Part shown: in pieces, positions 1 through 7,365 of the stretch
Numbering within the stretch: the stretch's first letter is position 1
Layout: each line of letters opens with the position of its first letter
Source of the DNA: Lachnospiraceae bacterium
GTDB taxonomy: Bacteria > Bacillota > Clostridia > Lachnospirales > Lachnospiraceae
NCBI GenBank assembly: GCA_017521985.1
Contig: JAFXAZ010000017.1
Span: 22,283-86,282, forward strand
Length of the DNA: 64,000 bases
Direction: 5' to 3'
Position numbers and translations under genes: made by a program
Notes under the pieces: model-generated
The model's database searches: none
What the model was told of the DNA's origin: nothing
Seen by the model: the letters and a program-made list of their open reading frames with translations, nothing else

Positions 1-854
1 AATTCGCAGACTCCCTTATACAAATTCATGTCACATACATCCAGTGTGGACATGGCTGACTCCTGGCCGTCCTGCAAAATGAGACCGTTTAATATTTGAA
101 TTGCATGTTCCTTGGAATATCCCGCCGCCAAAAATTTTTCCATAAAATCCAACACTTTTTCGCTGCGTAAACTAGCCTCTCGTCCGCTTCCTACACCATC
201 TGCCATAAGAAAATACATATGTCCATCCACGGCTTCAGAGACCAGAATGCTATCCCCTGAAATTTCTTCTCCATCTTTTATGGCCATTGCCTGCCCTGAC
301 AACACCATGAAGGCTGGCTCTTGAATAAAGGTAAAACTCTGATATTCCGGCTCCACAAAATATCCGCTTTTTATGGAAGGCTTCAGCCTCATATCATAAT
401 ATAAACCCAGTGCTTCCGCAATATCGGTAACCGGTATTCTTTCTTTATTTTGTGCCACTCTCATGGTAATTTCCAACACACCATCCCGATTTTCATTTTC
501 CATAAAATAAATGTGCTTTATCTCCACACCTTCCCTTTTTAAATAACGTGCCAACTGTTTAAATTGCTTTTCTTCTTCCGGTACAAACTGATAACTTTCC
601 GTAGCAACCTGAGATAACTTGTCCGCCATATTTAAAAATTGCTCTGCCATAAAATACTGGTTTTCCATCATCTGTCTTTGAAAAATCATTCCCTGACGAT
701 TTTGCGCCTTGCTTTGCTCTGATGCCCCCTGAAAATTCAAGAAAATTTTTGCAATATTACGGTAAGAATCCGCACAATGCTTTATTTTTTGAATACCATA
801 CTCCGGTAATGTAATAATGGTCTGCTCTGTTATGTAACTGTCTTTGTTTTTCAT
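1..854 (-). CDS. spoIIE: SpoIIE-type PP2C phosphatase, C-terminal part cut by window edge
   Basis: The minus frame is open from an ATG at 854 to the left edge (284 codons, no stop), so the 3' end is outside the window. The second half reads as a SpoIIE-type PP2C serine phosphatase: GDS at residues 200-202 and VDGHMYFLMADGVGSG at 209-224 give metal-binding Asp/Gly motifs. In the known family this enzyme dephosphorylates SpoIIAA to activate sigma-F in the forespore. The start is fixed by a strong GGGGGAGG site just upstream. No membrane segments precede the phosphatase region, whereas the Bacillus protein has about ten. It lies after divIC, the usual order, but behind its own terminator and promoter. 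Confidence 0.85.
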   Translation of the reverse strand, partial: MKNKDSYITEQTIITLPEYGIQKIKHCADSYRNIAKIFLNFQGASEQSKAQNRQGMIFQRQMMENQYFMAEQFLNMADKLSQVATESYQFVPEEEKQFKQLARYLKREGVEIKHIYFMENENRDGVLEITMRVAQNKERIPVTDIAEALGLYYDMRLKPSIKSGYFVEPEYQSFTFIQEPAFMVLSGQAMAIKDGEEISGDSILVSEAVDGHMYFLMADGVGSGREASLRSEKVLDFMEKFLAAGYSKEHAIQILNGLILQDGQESAMSTLDVCDMNLYKGVCE

Positions 855-890
855 ATACTTCCTCCCCCAAAAATGCTTTTTCAAGGATAT

Positions 891-924
891 AGTATAAGCC
901 TTCTCAGATAAAAAGACTGTCGAA
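891..924 (-). promoter_or_regulatory. spoIIE promoter with Spo0A box
   Basis: On the minus strand a -35-like TCGACA (plus 918-923) and a -10 TATACT (plus 891-896) are separated by 21 bp. The -35 overlaps TTCGACA, the reverse complement of the Spo0A box core TGTCGAA (plus 918-924). Long spacers with overlapping 0A boxes are the known design of Spo0A-activated sigma-A promoters such as spoIIE and spoIIG of Bacillus. That Spo0A acts here is inferred. Confidence 0.7.
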
Positions 925-937
925 ACAAAACAGTAAT

Positions 938-974
938 TAAAAAAGAGTTCCATGCTTTTTTCTACACGGAACTC
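938..974 (-). terminator. Rho-independent terminator after divIC
   Basis: Minus-strand stem of 10 bp (plus arms 945-954 and 965-974, one G-U pair), followed by a run of six T. It separates the hup-to-divIC cluster from spoIIE. Confidence 0.85.
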
Positions 975-988
975 CTTAAAAACCTATT

Positions 989-1297
989 TTATTTACTTTT
1001 TTCCTTAAAAATGATTTCGTCCTCGTAAACCATACCCAACTGCTCTTTAGCAACCTGCTCATAATACTTCATCGTCTGCGTAGTTTTTTCCAGTTCCTGA
1101 ATTTCTGAGGTTCTCTGCTGCTCTTCTGCATACTCCTGTTCATTCTGAACCTGCTCCTTAAGCAATCGCTCTTTCTTCTCATTTAGGGAATGGCAGTTTA
1201 TAAATAATACTACCGCAAAAACAAGTACCGTTCCCAAAACAATGTATATAGCAGCTTTATTGTGATATCTCGTCTGATATGCCGCTCTTCTTGCCAT
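989..1297 (-). CDS. divIC: Septum formation initiator, DivIC/FtsB family
   Basis: A 102-aa protein with a basic N-terminus, one membrane segment (about residues 16-34) and a Glu/Gln-rich coiled coil ending in a short polar tail, the standard DivIC/FtsB layout. In known systems it joins FtsL and DivIB/FtsQ at the division septum. The start has an AAAGGGGGAT site 5 nt upstream and overlaps the end of yabQ by 41 nt in another frame, suggesting coupled translation. Its place after yabP-yabQ and before spoIIE is the usual clostridial order. Confidence 0.85.
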   Translation of the reverse strand: MARRAAYQTRYHNKAAIYIVLGTVLVFAVVLFINCHSLNEKKERLLKEQVQNEQEYAEEQQRTSEIQELEKTTQTMKYYEQVAKEQLGMVYEDEIIFKEKSK

Positions 1298-1709
1298 GCA
1301 TATCCCCCTTTCGTGAATGCTTACCTAACTTAATAATAGACATTTTTAGAACTTTCGTCAAGAACTTCTTAAGCCAATCCATAACGGACTTCACATGCGA
1401 TAACACAAAAACGCCTATCTTCACTACGTATGTACTAAACCATTTCATATACAAAAAAAGAATCGTCAATACACCCAATATAGCAAACCAACGCAACGTT
1501 CCATTGCTTTGTGTATGCATGATATAAAAGGTTCTGCCCGCGGTAAATATCCAAAAAATCAGATCCATACATGCCGTAACAAAAAGATTGCACTTCCAAA
1601 CTCTGCGAATTATTCGAAAGAAATCATAAATCAGTCCCAATTCAAGACCCAGCACCCCTGCATAAAGCAAGATGGCGCTCTCCTCTGCTAAAAAAGAAAA
1701 GCCGGACAT
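1257..1709 (-). CDS. yabQ: Spore cortex biosynthesis protein YabQ
   Basis: A 150-aa membrane protein with about three hydrophobic segments (roughly residues 8-34, 42-62 and 70-105) and a basic cytoplasmic tail. The N-terminal LGLIYDFFRIIRR stretch is typical of the YabQ family, needed for spore cortex formation in Bacillus. The start lies 6 nt after the yabP stop, and the RBS is inside the end of yabP. The last 41 nt overlap divIC. Assigned from sequence pattern plus the yabP-yabQ-divIC order. Confidence 0.85.
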   Translation of the reverse strand: MSGFSFLAEESAILLYAGVLGLELGLIYDFFRIIRRVWKCNLFVTACMDLIFWIFTAGRTFYIMHTQSNGTLRWFAILGVLTILFLYMKWFSTYVVKIGVFVLSHVKSVMDWLKKFLTKVLKMSIIKLGKHSRKGDMHGKKSGISDEISQ

Positions 1710-1715
1710 ATTCTG

Positions 1716-2006
1716 CTATTGAAACAGGCGGGCAAAAAAAGATTCTGCTTTCTGTCCATAACTGGATATATCGGAATATAGCAAACTATCAACCATACCG
1801 GTAATATCCACTTCGCCTTTTTCCAAAGTAAGACGATTTACATGCAAATCCTGTCCTTTTACCGTAAGCATCCCTGCTTCCGTCTCCAAAAGAACCTCAT
1901 TTAAATCAAAACTGATTACATCCACTACACCATTAACGACCAAGGCGCCTCTATTTGTCAATGTCAGCTTATGCAAACCTTTACCCTGCTTATATAAATC
2001 TTCCAT
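1716..2006 (-). CDS. yabP: Sporulation protein YabP
   Basis: A 96-aa YabP/YqfC-type protein rich in beta strands, with the family pattern of an NRGALVVNGVVDVISFD segment followed by ETEAGMLTVKGQDLHVNRL. In Bacillus YabP works with YabQ in building the spore cortex. I place the start at 2006 because GGAGGAAAC lies just upstream, while a longer reading from 2027 has no such site. It precedes yabQ with a 6-nt gap, so the two are almost certainly co-transcribed. Confidence 0.85.
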   Translation of the reverse strand: MEDLYKQGKGLHKLTLTNRGALVVNGVVDVISFDLNEVLLETEAGMLTVKGQDLHVNRLTLEKGEVDITGMVDSLLYSDISSYGQKAESFFARLFQ

Positions 2007-2077
2007 ATACCTGTTTCCTCCATACACTTTTTATATTGTATGAAGACCGGCTCCTTCTTAGAACAACTTGTACGCTT

Positions 2078-2320
2078 TCAAGATAAATATTTAAATAATT
2101 CTTTTGCTTCTTCTTTGCGAACAGTCTCTGTCACATCCAAAACTTCTACTTTTACCTCTTTATTGCCAAAAGAAATAGTAATCGTGTCCCCCACCTTTAC
2201 ATTTGCTGATGCCTTGGCCGGTTTATCATTAATAAAAACACGCCCTGCATCACATGCTTCGTTTGCAATTGTGCGCCTTTTAATCAGACGACTTACTTTT
2301 AAATATTTGTCTAATCTCAT
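2078..2320 (-). CDS. rqcP: S4-domain RNA-binding protein RqcP (YabO/Hsp15 family)
   Basis: An 80-aa protein that is nearly all one S4 RNA-binding domain: MRLDKYLKVSRLIKRR at the N-terminus, then GRVFIND and KASANVKVGD. It closely matches YabO, now RqcP, which stabilises the tRNA-loaded large subunit during alanine tailing in bacterial ribosome quality control. The start at 2320 has an AGAGGG site, and an upstream GTG at 2335 is less likely. It sits between hup and yabP, the conserved Firmicutes arrangement. Confidence 0.88.
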   Translation of the reverse strand: MRLDKYLKVSRLIKRRTIANEACDAGRVFINDKPAKASANVKVGDTITISFGNKEVKVEVLDVTETVRKEEAKELFKYLS

Positions 2321-2334
2321 ATTACCCTCTAACA

Positions 2335-2360
2335 CAAAAATGGAGCCCTGCAGGCTCCAT
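2335..2360 (-). terminator. Terminator between hup and rqcP
   Basis: Minus-strand hairpin with 8-bp arms (plus 2340-2347 and 2353-2360), followed by five T. It ends hup transcripts, probably partly, since no clear promoter is seen before rqcP. Confidence 0.8.
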
Positions 2361-2369
2361 AATCGCTAA

Positions 2370-2645
2370 TTAAGCATTGATCAAATCTTTTAATGCCTTG
2401 CCAGCTTTGAACTTAGGTGCTCTTGCAGCAGAAATCTGCATTGCTTCACCTGTTGCTGGGTTTCTACCTTCTCTAGCAGCTCTTTCAGATACTTCAAAAG
2501 TACCGAAACCAATTAACTGGATTTTTTCGCCTTTTTTAAGTTCACTGGAAACCACTTCTGTAAATGCTTTTAAAACAGCTTCGGTATCTTTTTTGGATAC
2601 GCCGCTAACTTCAGCCATAGCTGCAATTAATTCTGTCTTATTCAT
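2370..2645 (-). CDS. hup: DNA-binding protein HU
   Basis: A 91-aa HU-family nucleoid protein. It shows the N-terminal MNKTELIAAMAEVSG helix, the KIQLIGFGTFEVSERAAREG core and the DNA-bending arm with GRNPATGE, where the Pro intercalates between base pairs. HU dimers compact and bend chromosomal DNA. GGAGGAG lies 7 nt before the start, and a near-consensus sigma-A promoter lies 60-90 bp upstream. Strong promoter plus terminator suggest abundant expression. Confidence 0.97.
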   Translation of the reverse strand: MNKTELIAAMAEVSGVSKKDTEAVLKAFTEVVSSELKKGEKIQLIGFGTFEVSERAAREGRNPATGEAMQISAARAPKFKAGKALKDLINA

Positions 2646-2705
2646 TTTTGCTCCTCCTACTTACTCTACGTGAAAAGTTGGCCGATATCGGCGCTTTTGC
2701 TTTTA

Positions 2706-2734
2706 ACTATATCCTCAAAGAGCCCATTTGTCAA
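2706..2734 (-). promoter_or_regulatory. Sigma-A promoter of hup
   Basis: Minus-strand TTGACA (plus 2729-2734) and TATAGT (plus 2706-2711) with a 17-bp spacer, directly in front of hup. Confidence 0.8.
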
Positions 2735-2737
2735 GTA

Positions 2738-3721
2738 TCAGACAATTTTTCTTAATATTTCACTTATAAATTTTTCTCTGTCATTATCCTGCTCCAGCAA
2801 TCGCTCCAGTTTTTCTGTATTCTTCTCAGGCATAAAGGACTTCTTGCTGTTAAAATAATAATTGGCTATTTTCCAAAACTTCTCCGGATACGCAAATCGA
2901 TAAATCATGGAAATTCGTTCTGCACAGGTTAATTCTCTTTCCTTCTCATAAAGCTCTAACATCTCTCGACCGGTTTCTATGTTCCAATTATTTTTTTCAA
3001 GAAACTTCCTCATAAATAAATATAAATCCCTGCACGGTAAATCTGCTGAGAATTTTTCAAACTGTAAAATCATCACATCATGGTAAGACAACCAGACATT
3101 ATGATGTTGATAATCTCCATGACAAAACGCCAATGTATCTGACTGCTTTACGCAGAAAGCTTCATACGCTCTCCACTCCTCTTCCACTTCAAGTGCTTTT
3201 TCAAAAAAATAATTAAAATGCTTATGTAGAAATCGTTCAAAATCATTTTTTTGTCGCTTTTCTTTCAGATACCTGCGAATTCTTCTTAATTCTGTGTTTC
3301 TTTTTTCAAATTCATGCTTCAAACTATAAGGCGGTACATCCGGTGCTTCTGCTCTATTCACATACATTCCTTTATGCATCTTCGCCATAGTCGATACAGC
3401 CAATGCACACTCACCGTCTTCTTTTAAATTGCATTCTCTGCCTTCCATGTAGGTTTGCAACATATATTTACGTTCATCGCCATCTATAGAAATTAACTCC
3501 CCCTCCTTATTCGGAACAATTTCCTGTACTATAACACCGGTCTCCTCCATAATTTGTGTTGTAAGTGTTTTTTGCAACAGTACTCGCTCCTGGCTCCCCC
3601 TATATTCCTTTAACACATAATCACCATTTTTACAGTTTACAATCCAAAAACCTCTTCCTTTTCGCACACCTTTTATTTCCAAGTCATACTTATCTAACGA
3701 ACTTAATGCCTGTTCCACCAT
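2738..3721 (-). CDS. CotS-like spore coat kinase-fold protein
   Basis: A 327-aa protein of the CotS/YutH branch of the aminoglycoside-phosphotransferase fold, a family found in spore coats. Visible are an N-terminal lobe (YVLKEY with a lysine), the Brenner-type catalytic loop HGDYQHHN (201-208) and the family signature RDLYLFMRKF near 231-240. The metal-binding Asp normally found as DFE about 17 residues after the loop is replaced by Gln (QFEK, 220-223), so catalysis may be impaired or altered. It lies just upstream of the hup promoter. Substrate unknown. Confidence 0.75.
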   Translation of the reverse strand: MVEQALSSLDKYDLEIKGVRKGRGFWIVNCKNGDYVLKEYRGSQERVLLQKTLTTQIMEETGVIVQEIVPNKEGELISIDGDERKYMLQTYMEGRECNLKEDGECALAVSTMAKMHKGMYVNRAEAPDVPPYSLKHEFEKRNTELRRIRRYLKEKRQKNDFERFLHKHFNYFFEKALEVEEEWRAYEAFCVKQSDTLAFCHGDYQHHNVWLSYHDVMILQFEKFSADLPCRDLYLFMRKFLEKNNWNIETGREMLELYEKERELTCAERISMIYRFAYPEKFWKIANYYFNSKKSFMPEKNTEKLERLLEQDNDREKFISEILRKIV

Positions 3722-3830
3722 ACCCCTCTCCCTTCTTCGTGTTTGACCGCTCCATATATTCGGACTGCCTATCTCATCTTATGAAGGAAAGAAAATAATT
3801 AGAACAATGCAGACAAGTTCACTTAGAACT

Positions 3831-3857
3831 AAAAAATGGGACTAAATATAGCCCCAT
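3831..3857 (-). terminator. Terminator overlapping the cca stop codon
   Basis: Minus-strand hairpin (plus arms 3836-3844 and 3849-3857), followed by six T. The stop codon of cca lies in the stem. Confidence 0.75.
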
Positions 3858-5185
3858 CTCTTTATCAATTCTATTAAAGAATCTTTATTATTCATTTCCG
3901 GATTTTCCAAAACAACTTCCAACAAATCATTCAAAGCTCTTCCTAATTCCTGCCCAGGCTTCATTCCTACAGCAATTAAGTCACTGCCGGTAACTGCCAA
4001 AAATTTGAGACTGATACACATTCCCTGTTCAACAACTTCCTCATAGCTTTTTCGAAGTAATTCCAGCTTTTCTAATTTCTCGTCTCTCTGGTAGTCACTT
4101 TGTGCCATCACATCAGCTTTCTTAATTTCCAGCAACAACGGAAAATTCTTCATATGAACCTTATGAATGTACTTACGCGTAAATGCGGGTGTAGGGCTAA
4201 CTGCATTACCATAATCATGATACAGTATCAGCAAAGAAACCCTGTCAATAGTCTCATTATCAAAACGAAGCCTCTTTAACACTTTCTTTGCCAACGTACT
4301 GCCCTCCAGTGGATGAGCATGAAAATGGTCAACGCCCTTATCATCCGTACTTCTGGTCAGTGGCTTTCCAATATCATGTAACAACATAGCAAGTCTTAAA
4401 ATCTTGTCCTTTGATACAAAATGCATGGACTTAATAGTATGCATACCTACAGAATATAAATGATGGGGATTATTCTGCGGAGTCTCCATCATGGCATCAA
4501 ACTCCGGAAGGAATACCTTCGTTAGTCCCATCTCATAAAGCTTTAATACATATTCCGGATGATCAGAAACTAACAACTTAACCAACTCTACTTGAATGCG
4601 TTCGACGCTGATACACGCTAACGTATGTGCAAGTTCTTTGATTGCTTCCGCTGTTTGTTCTTCTATATCATAACCTAACTGTGCTGAAAAACGTACTGCA
4701 CGCATAATTCGCAAAGCATCTTCTTTAAAACGCTCCCTCGGTTCACCCACACAACGAATAATTCCGTTCTGCAAATCTTCCTGACCACCAAACAGATCCA
4801 CAATGCCACTCTTTTCATTATATGCCATTGCATTGATGGTAAAGTCTCTGCGTTTTAAATCTTCGGATAATAAAGGAGTAAAGTTTACTTCTTTTGGATG
4901 ACGACTGTCCTCATATTCACCATCAATACGATATGTGGTAACTTCATAACACTCTTTTTTGATAAGAACTGTCACCGTACCATGCTGAATCCCGGTATCA
5001 ACCGTATGGCGAAACATCTGCTTAATATCCTCCGGCTTGGCAGACGTAGTAATATCCCAGTCATCCGGTACGCGGCCTAAAATAGAATCTCTGACACATC
5101 CGCCTACCGCATAGGCTTCAAATCCGGCTTCTTCAATTGTACGAATGATAAATTGGACAGAATCTGGAATCTGAATTTGTACCAT
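3842..5185 (-). CDS. cca: CCA tRNA nucleotidyltransferase
   Basis: A 447-aa class II nucleotidyltransferase that adds or repairs the 3' CCA end of tRNAs. The N-terminal domain shows AVGGCVRDSILGR and DWDITTSA (the two carboxylates), then RRDFTINAMAYN and the RFKEDALRIMRAVRF signature. A C-terminal HD domain (LLHDIGKP) is also present, typical of the clostridial form. I use the ATG at 5185, which follows AAAGGAG; an upstream ATG at 5224 lacks a good site. None of the tRNA genes seen here encodes CCA, consistent with need for this enzyme. It may be read through from the Tad operon, whose last gene ends 74 nt upstream. Confidence 0.93.
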   Translation of the reverse strand: MVQIQIPDSVQFIIRTIEEAGFEAYAVGGCVRDSILGRVPDDWDITTSAKPEDIKQMFRHTVDTGIQHGTVTVLIKKECYEVTTYRIDGEYEDSRHPKEVNFTPLLSEDLKRRDFTINAMAYNEKSGIVDLFGGQEDLQNGIIRCVGEPRERFKEDALRIMRAVRFSAQLGYDIEEQTAEAIKELAHTLACISVERIQVELVKLLVSDHPEYVLKLYEMGLTKVFLPEFDAMMETPQNNPHHLYSVGMHTIKSMHFVSKDKILRLAMLLHDIGKPLTRSTDDKGVDHFHAHPLEGSTLAKKVLKRLRFDNETIDRVSLLILYHDYGNAVSPTPAFTRKYIHKVHMKNFPLLLEIKKADVMAQSDYQRDEKLEKLELLRKSYEEVVEQGMCISLKFLAVTGSDLIAVGMKPGQELGRALNDLLEVVLENPEMNNKDSLIELIKRWGYI

Positions 5186-5259
5186 TTGTCTTTTACTCCT
5201 TTCGACTCGATAAAATTTTATCACATCTTTATCAAAAGGGAAAGTAAAAGATATATAAA

Positions 5260-6507
5260 CTATCTAAATATATATTCCATTTCAGCAAAACGCACTCTGT
5301 CACCCTCTTTTAAACTGTAAGGTTCTCTTGGTATAAGTGCCTTTCCATTAACCCAAGTTCCATTGGTAGAATTTAAATCTTCCACCATATACTCAGAATC
5401 CTCCCGCAAAAGAAGCGCATGCACCCTGCTTACACCACCTTGTGGAATGCAAACCTGCGCACGTTTTACATCCTTACCCACAATCTTTTTTGTATCCGAA
5501 AAATAGATATACTGTGGCTCTATATCTTGCACACTATATAAAAATCTTTCTTTATCCCTTGTCGTAATAATTTGCGTCCCACCTGTATTATCTATACCAA
5601 AATTTTTGTGAAACACGTCATATTCTTCCTGCAATACTTCAAACTTCTGCTTCTCCTCTTCCATCTCTTTGTATTTCTTTTCTTTTTTATAGATAAGAAT
5701 ATTTAATACAAGCAATACACCTCCCACCGCTATACAGAAAAAGATTTTTAGAATAGTCAACGGCTTCCAAAGAAATGTTGCTGCTACACTTGCCAGAAAT
5801 AAAATACCGGTACCTCTCTTTAAATCTTTAAATCTTTTCTCTGCCATCTTGGATTTTGTTGGAACATCTACCGTTACCTCCATTGATGATTCGAATGGTA
5901 CCACTTCACGTACTTCACCTATATTATCTATATCATTTTCCTTCTGTTCCTGCGAGAACAATGAAAGCATTTGCTCCACTTCTTTACATAACCCAAACTG
6001 CTCATTTTTCTCCAGCAGATTTTCGTATATCTTATAAAACTGCCGCATTAATTCTTCATCTTTATAATCCAAATACTCAATACAACACTCAAGCAATTTC
6101 TCAATTTCTTCATTTTCGGTTTCTTTCGTCCGGAAAGAGTATATAAATTTGACTTCCTCCCCATCCGAATCTACCATAATGAACTTTGGCAAAAAAACAA
6201 CACTGTTTATATCCAGCGCAAACTCCCATAATTCTTTACATAACTTCACAATTGCTTTTAAAAGTATTTCTGCAAAATCTCTTTTCAACTTTTGAGTTTC
6301 CAAAAATACATCCAAAGACTGCATTCCACTTACTTCATAGTATAAATAATTATCTCCGTTTTGATTTCTATGTTGAAACTCCAGAACACTTTTTAGTGTA
6401 TTATAATTACACATTTGATACTCATAGCTTTCAAAAACCTCTTTGGAACATGCAATTCTAATATAACTCTTCTGATTTCCCCTGACAAATTCCGGTTCAT
6501 AACTCAT
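5260..6507 (-). CDS. FHA-domain membrane protein of the Tad locus (DUF6382-like)
   Basis: A 415-aa protein in three parts. Residues 1-190 are a soluble cytoplasmic region resembling, from memory, DUF6382, a possible degenerate kinase-like fold. Residues about 232-273 hold two membrane segments. A short coiled linker follows, then a C-terminal FHA domain (about 338-415) with GVSRVHA, STNGTW and VNG motifs that in the family bind phosphothreonine. The start at 6507 follows GGAGGAGGG and overlaps the preceding TadE-like gene by 11 nt. As last gene of the pilus operon it may couple Ser/Thr phosphorylation to pilus assembly; that role is inferred. Confidence 0.75.
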   Translation of the reverse strand: MSYEPEFVRGNQKSYIRIACSKEVFESYEYQMCNYNTLKSVLEFQHRNQNGDNYLYYEVSGMQSLDVFLETQKLKRDFAEILLKAIVKLCKELWEFALDINSVVFLPKFIMVDSDGEEVKFIYSFRTKETENEEIEKLLECCIEYLDYKDEELMRQFYKIYENLLEKNEQFGLCKEVEQMLSLFSQEQKENDIDNIGEVREVVPFESSMEVTVDVPTKSKMAEKRFKDLKRGTGILFLASVAATFLWKPLTILKIFFCIAVGGVLLVLNILIYKKEKKYKEMEEEKQKFEVLQEEYDVFHKNFGIDNTGGTQIITTRDKERFLYSVQDIEPQYIYFSDTKKIVGKDVKRAQVCIPQGGVSRVHALLLREDSEYMVEDLNSTNGTWVNGKALIPREPYSLKEGDRVRFAEMEYIFR

Positions 6508-7045
6508 CTGCACCCTCCTCCTCTCCTGTTGCCCTATCCACTAATTTAAATGCACTCTTTATAAGCAGCAACGTTTCACATGGACTGATTATATTCACAT
6601 TACTTTCTGCGTTTAACTTCCACGACATCTCCCCGACTCCAAATACCCAAAAAGGATTTGCCATTTTTCCGCTTCCGGTTATTATAATGTTATTTCCTCG
6701 TAATCGATAGGCCGTCTGCATATCTTCTGTCAGAATATACTTTTCTTTATAAAGCCCCGCCTCTATTTTCTGTAAAGATGTAAGCCTGTGCTCTGCATTA
6801 TCTGCATACATCCCGGCGCCTTCTATGGACAAAATATATATATTTGTTTGCAAAACACACTGATTATGTAAATATAATCCCATACATACCAACATCGTAA
6901 ATACTGCCATAATTCCGGGCAGCAGCAAGCTATATTCTATTGTTACAAATGCATCTATCCTTTTCCCAAATACATTCCCACATGAACTGCCATTAAAAAA
7001 GGAATAAAAGGAATTTGTATTCTTCGTCCGCTTCTTCCAATACAT
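6497..7045 (-). CDS. TadE-like minor pilin/pseudopilin
   Basis: A 182-aa protein with a basic N-terminus, the motif DAFVTIEYSLLLPGIM (31-46) and one long hydrophobic helix: a TadE/type IVb-like prepilin pattern, with Glu 37 five residues into the presumed mature helix. The rest is probably extracytoplasmic. The start at 7045 has GTGGGAG 8 nt upstream. This makes the N-terminal 30 codons overlap the end of the prepilin peptidase gene in another frame (91 nt). No in-frame start codon exists between that overlap and the motif, so the overlap looks real. Confidence 0.7.
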   Translation of the reverse strand: MYWKKRTKNTNSFYSFFNGSSCGNVFGKRIDAFVTIEYSLLLPGIMAVFTMLVCMGLYLHNQCVLQTNIYILSIEGAGMYADNAEHRLTSLQKIEAGLYKEKYILTEDMQTAYRLRGNNIIITGSGKMANPFWVFGVGEMSWKLNAESNVNIISPCETLLLIKSAFKLVDRATGEEEGADEL

Positions 7046-7365
7046 AATGTTACTCCCACTATTACTGTTAATCCAAACGCTAACATCAAGCATACGCAGG
7101 TACTGCGCCATCCATAAAACAACCCATAGATTACTCCAACTATCCCATCTCCGATTCCCAGTGCTTTAGGTGCGAGCAATATCATCATACACATAAGAGT
7201 CCCCGGAAGAATATCACCCAAAACCCGAAAACCTCTTTGCTGCACTATGGCATAACAAACGCCACCAATCACTCCTGCCAAAAGCAACCATAATGATACC
7301 TTTTTTTGCTTTATGTCCTGAAAACTTAAAACTGCCAAATACCCACTCAATAAAACATCCTTCAT
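6955..7365 (-). CDS. tadV: Prepilin peptidase, TadV/CpaA type (A24 family)
   Basis: A 136-aa polytopic membrane aspartyl protease that processes pilin precursors. The catalytic pair is visible: Asp 17 in SFQDIKQKK, and Asp 73 in ALGIGDG, the GxGD motif. It lacks the N-methylation domain, as usual for TadV. The start at 7365 follows AGAGGGG and overlaps the stop of the preceding gene by 4 nt. Likely substrates are the Flp pilin at 9774-9953 and the two TadE-like proteins nearby. Confidence 0.85.
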   Translation of the reverse strand: MKDVLLSGYLAVLSFQDIKQKKVSLWLLLAGVIGGVCYAIVQQRGFRVLGDILPGTLMCMMILLAPKALGIGDGIVGVIYGLFYGWRSTCVCLMLAFGLTVIVGVTLCIGRSGRRIQIPFIPFLMAVHVGMYLGKG

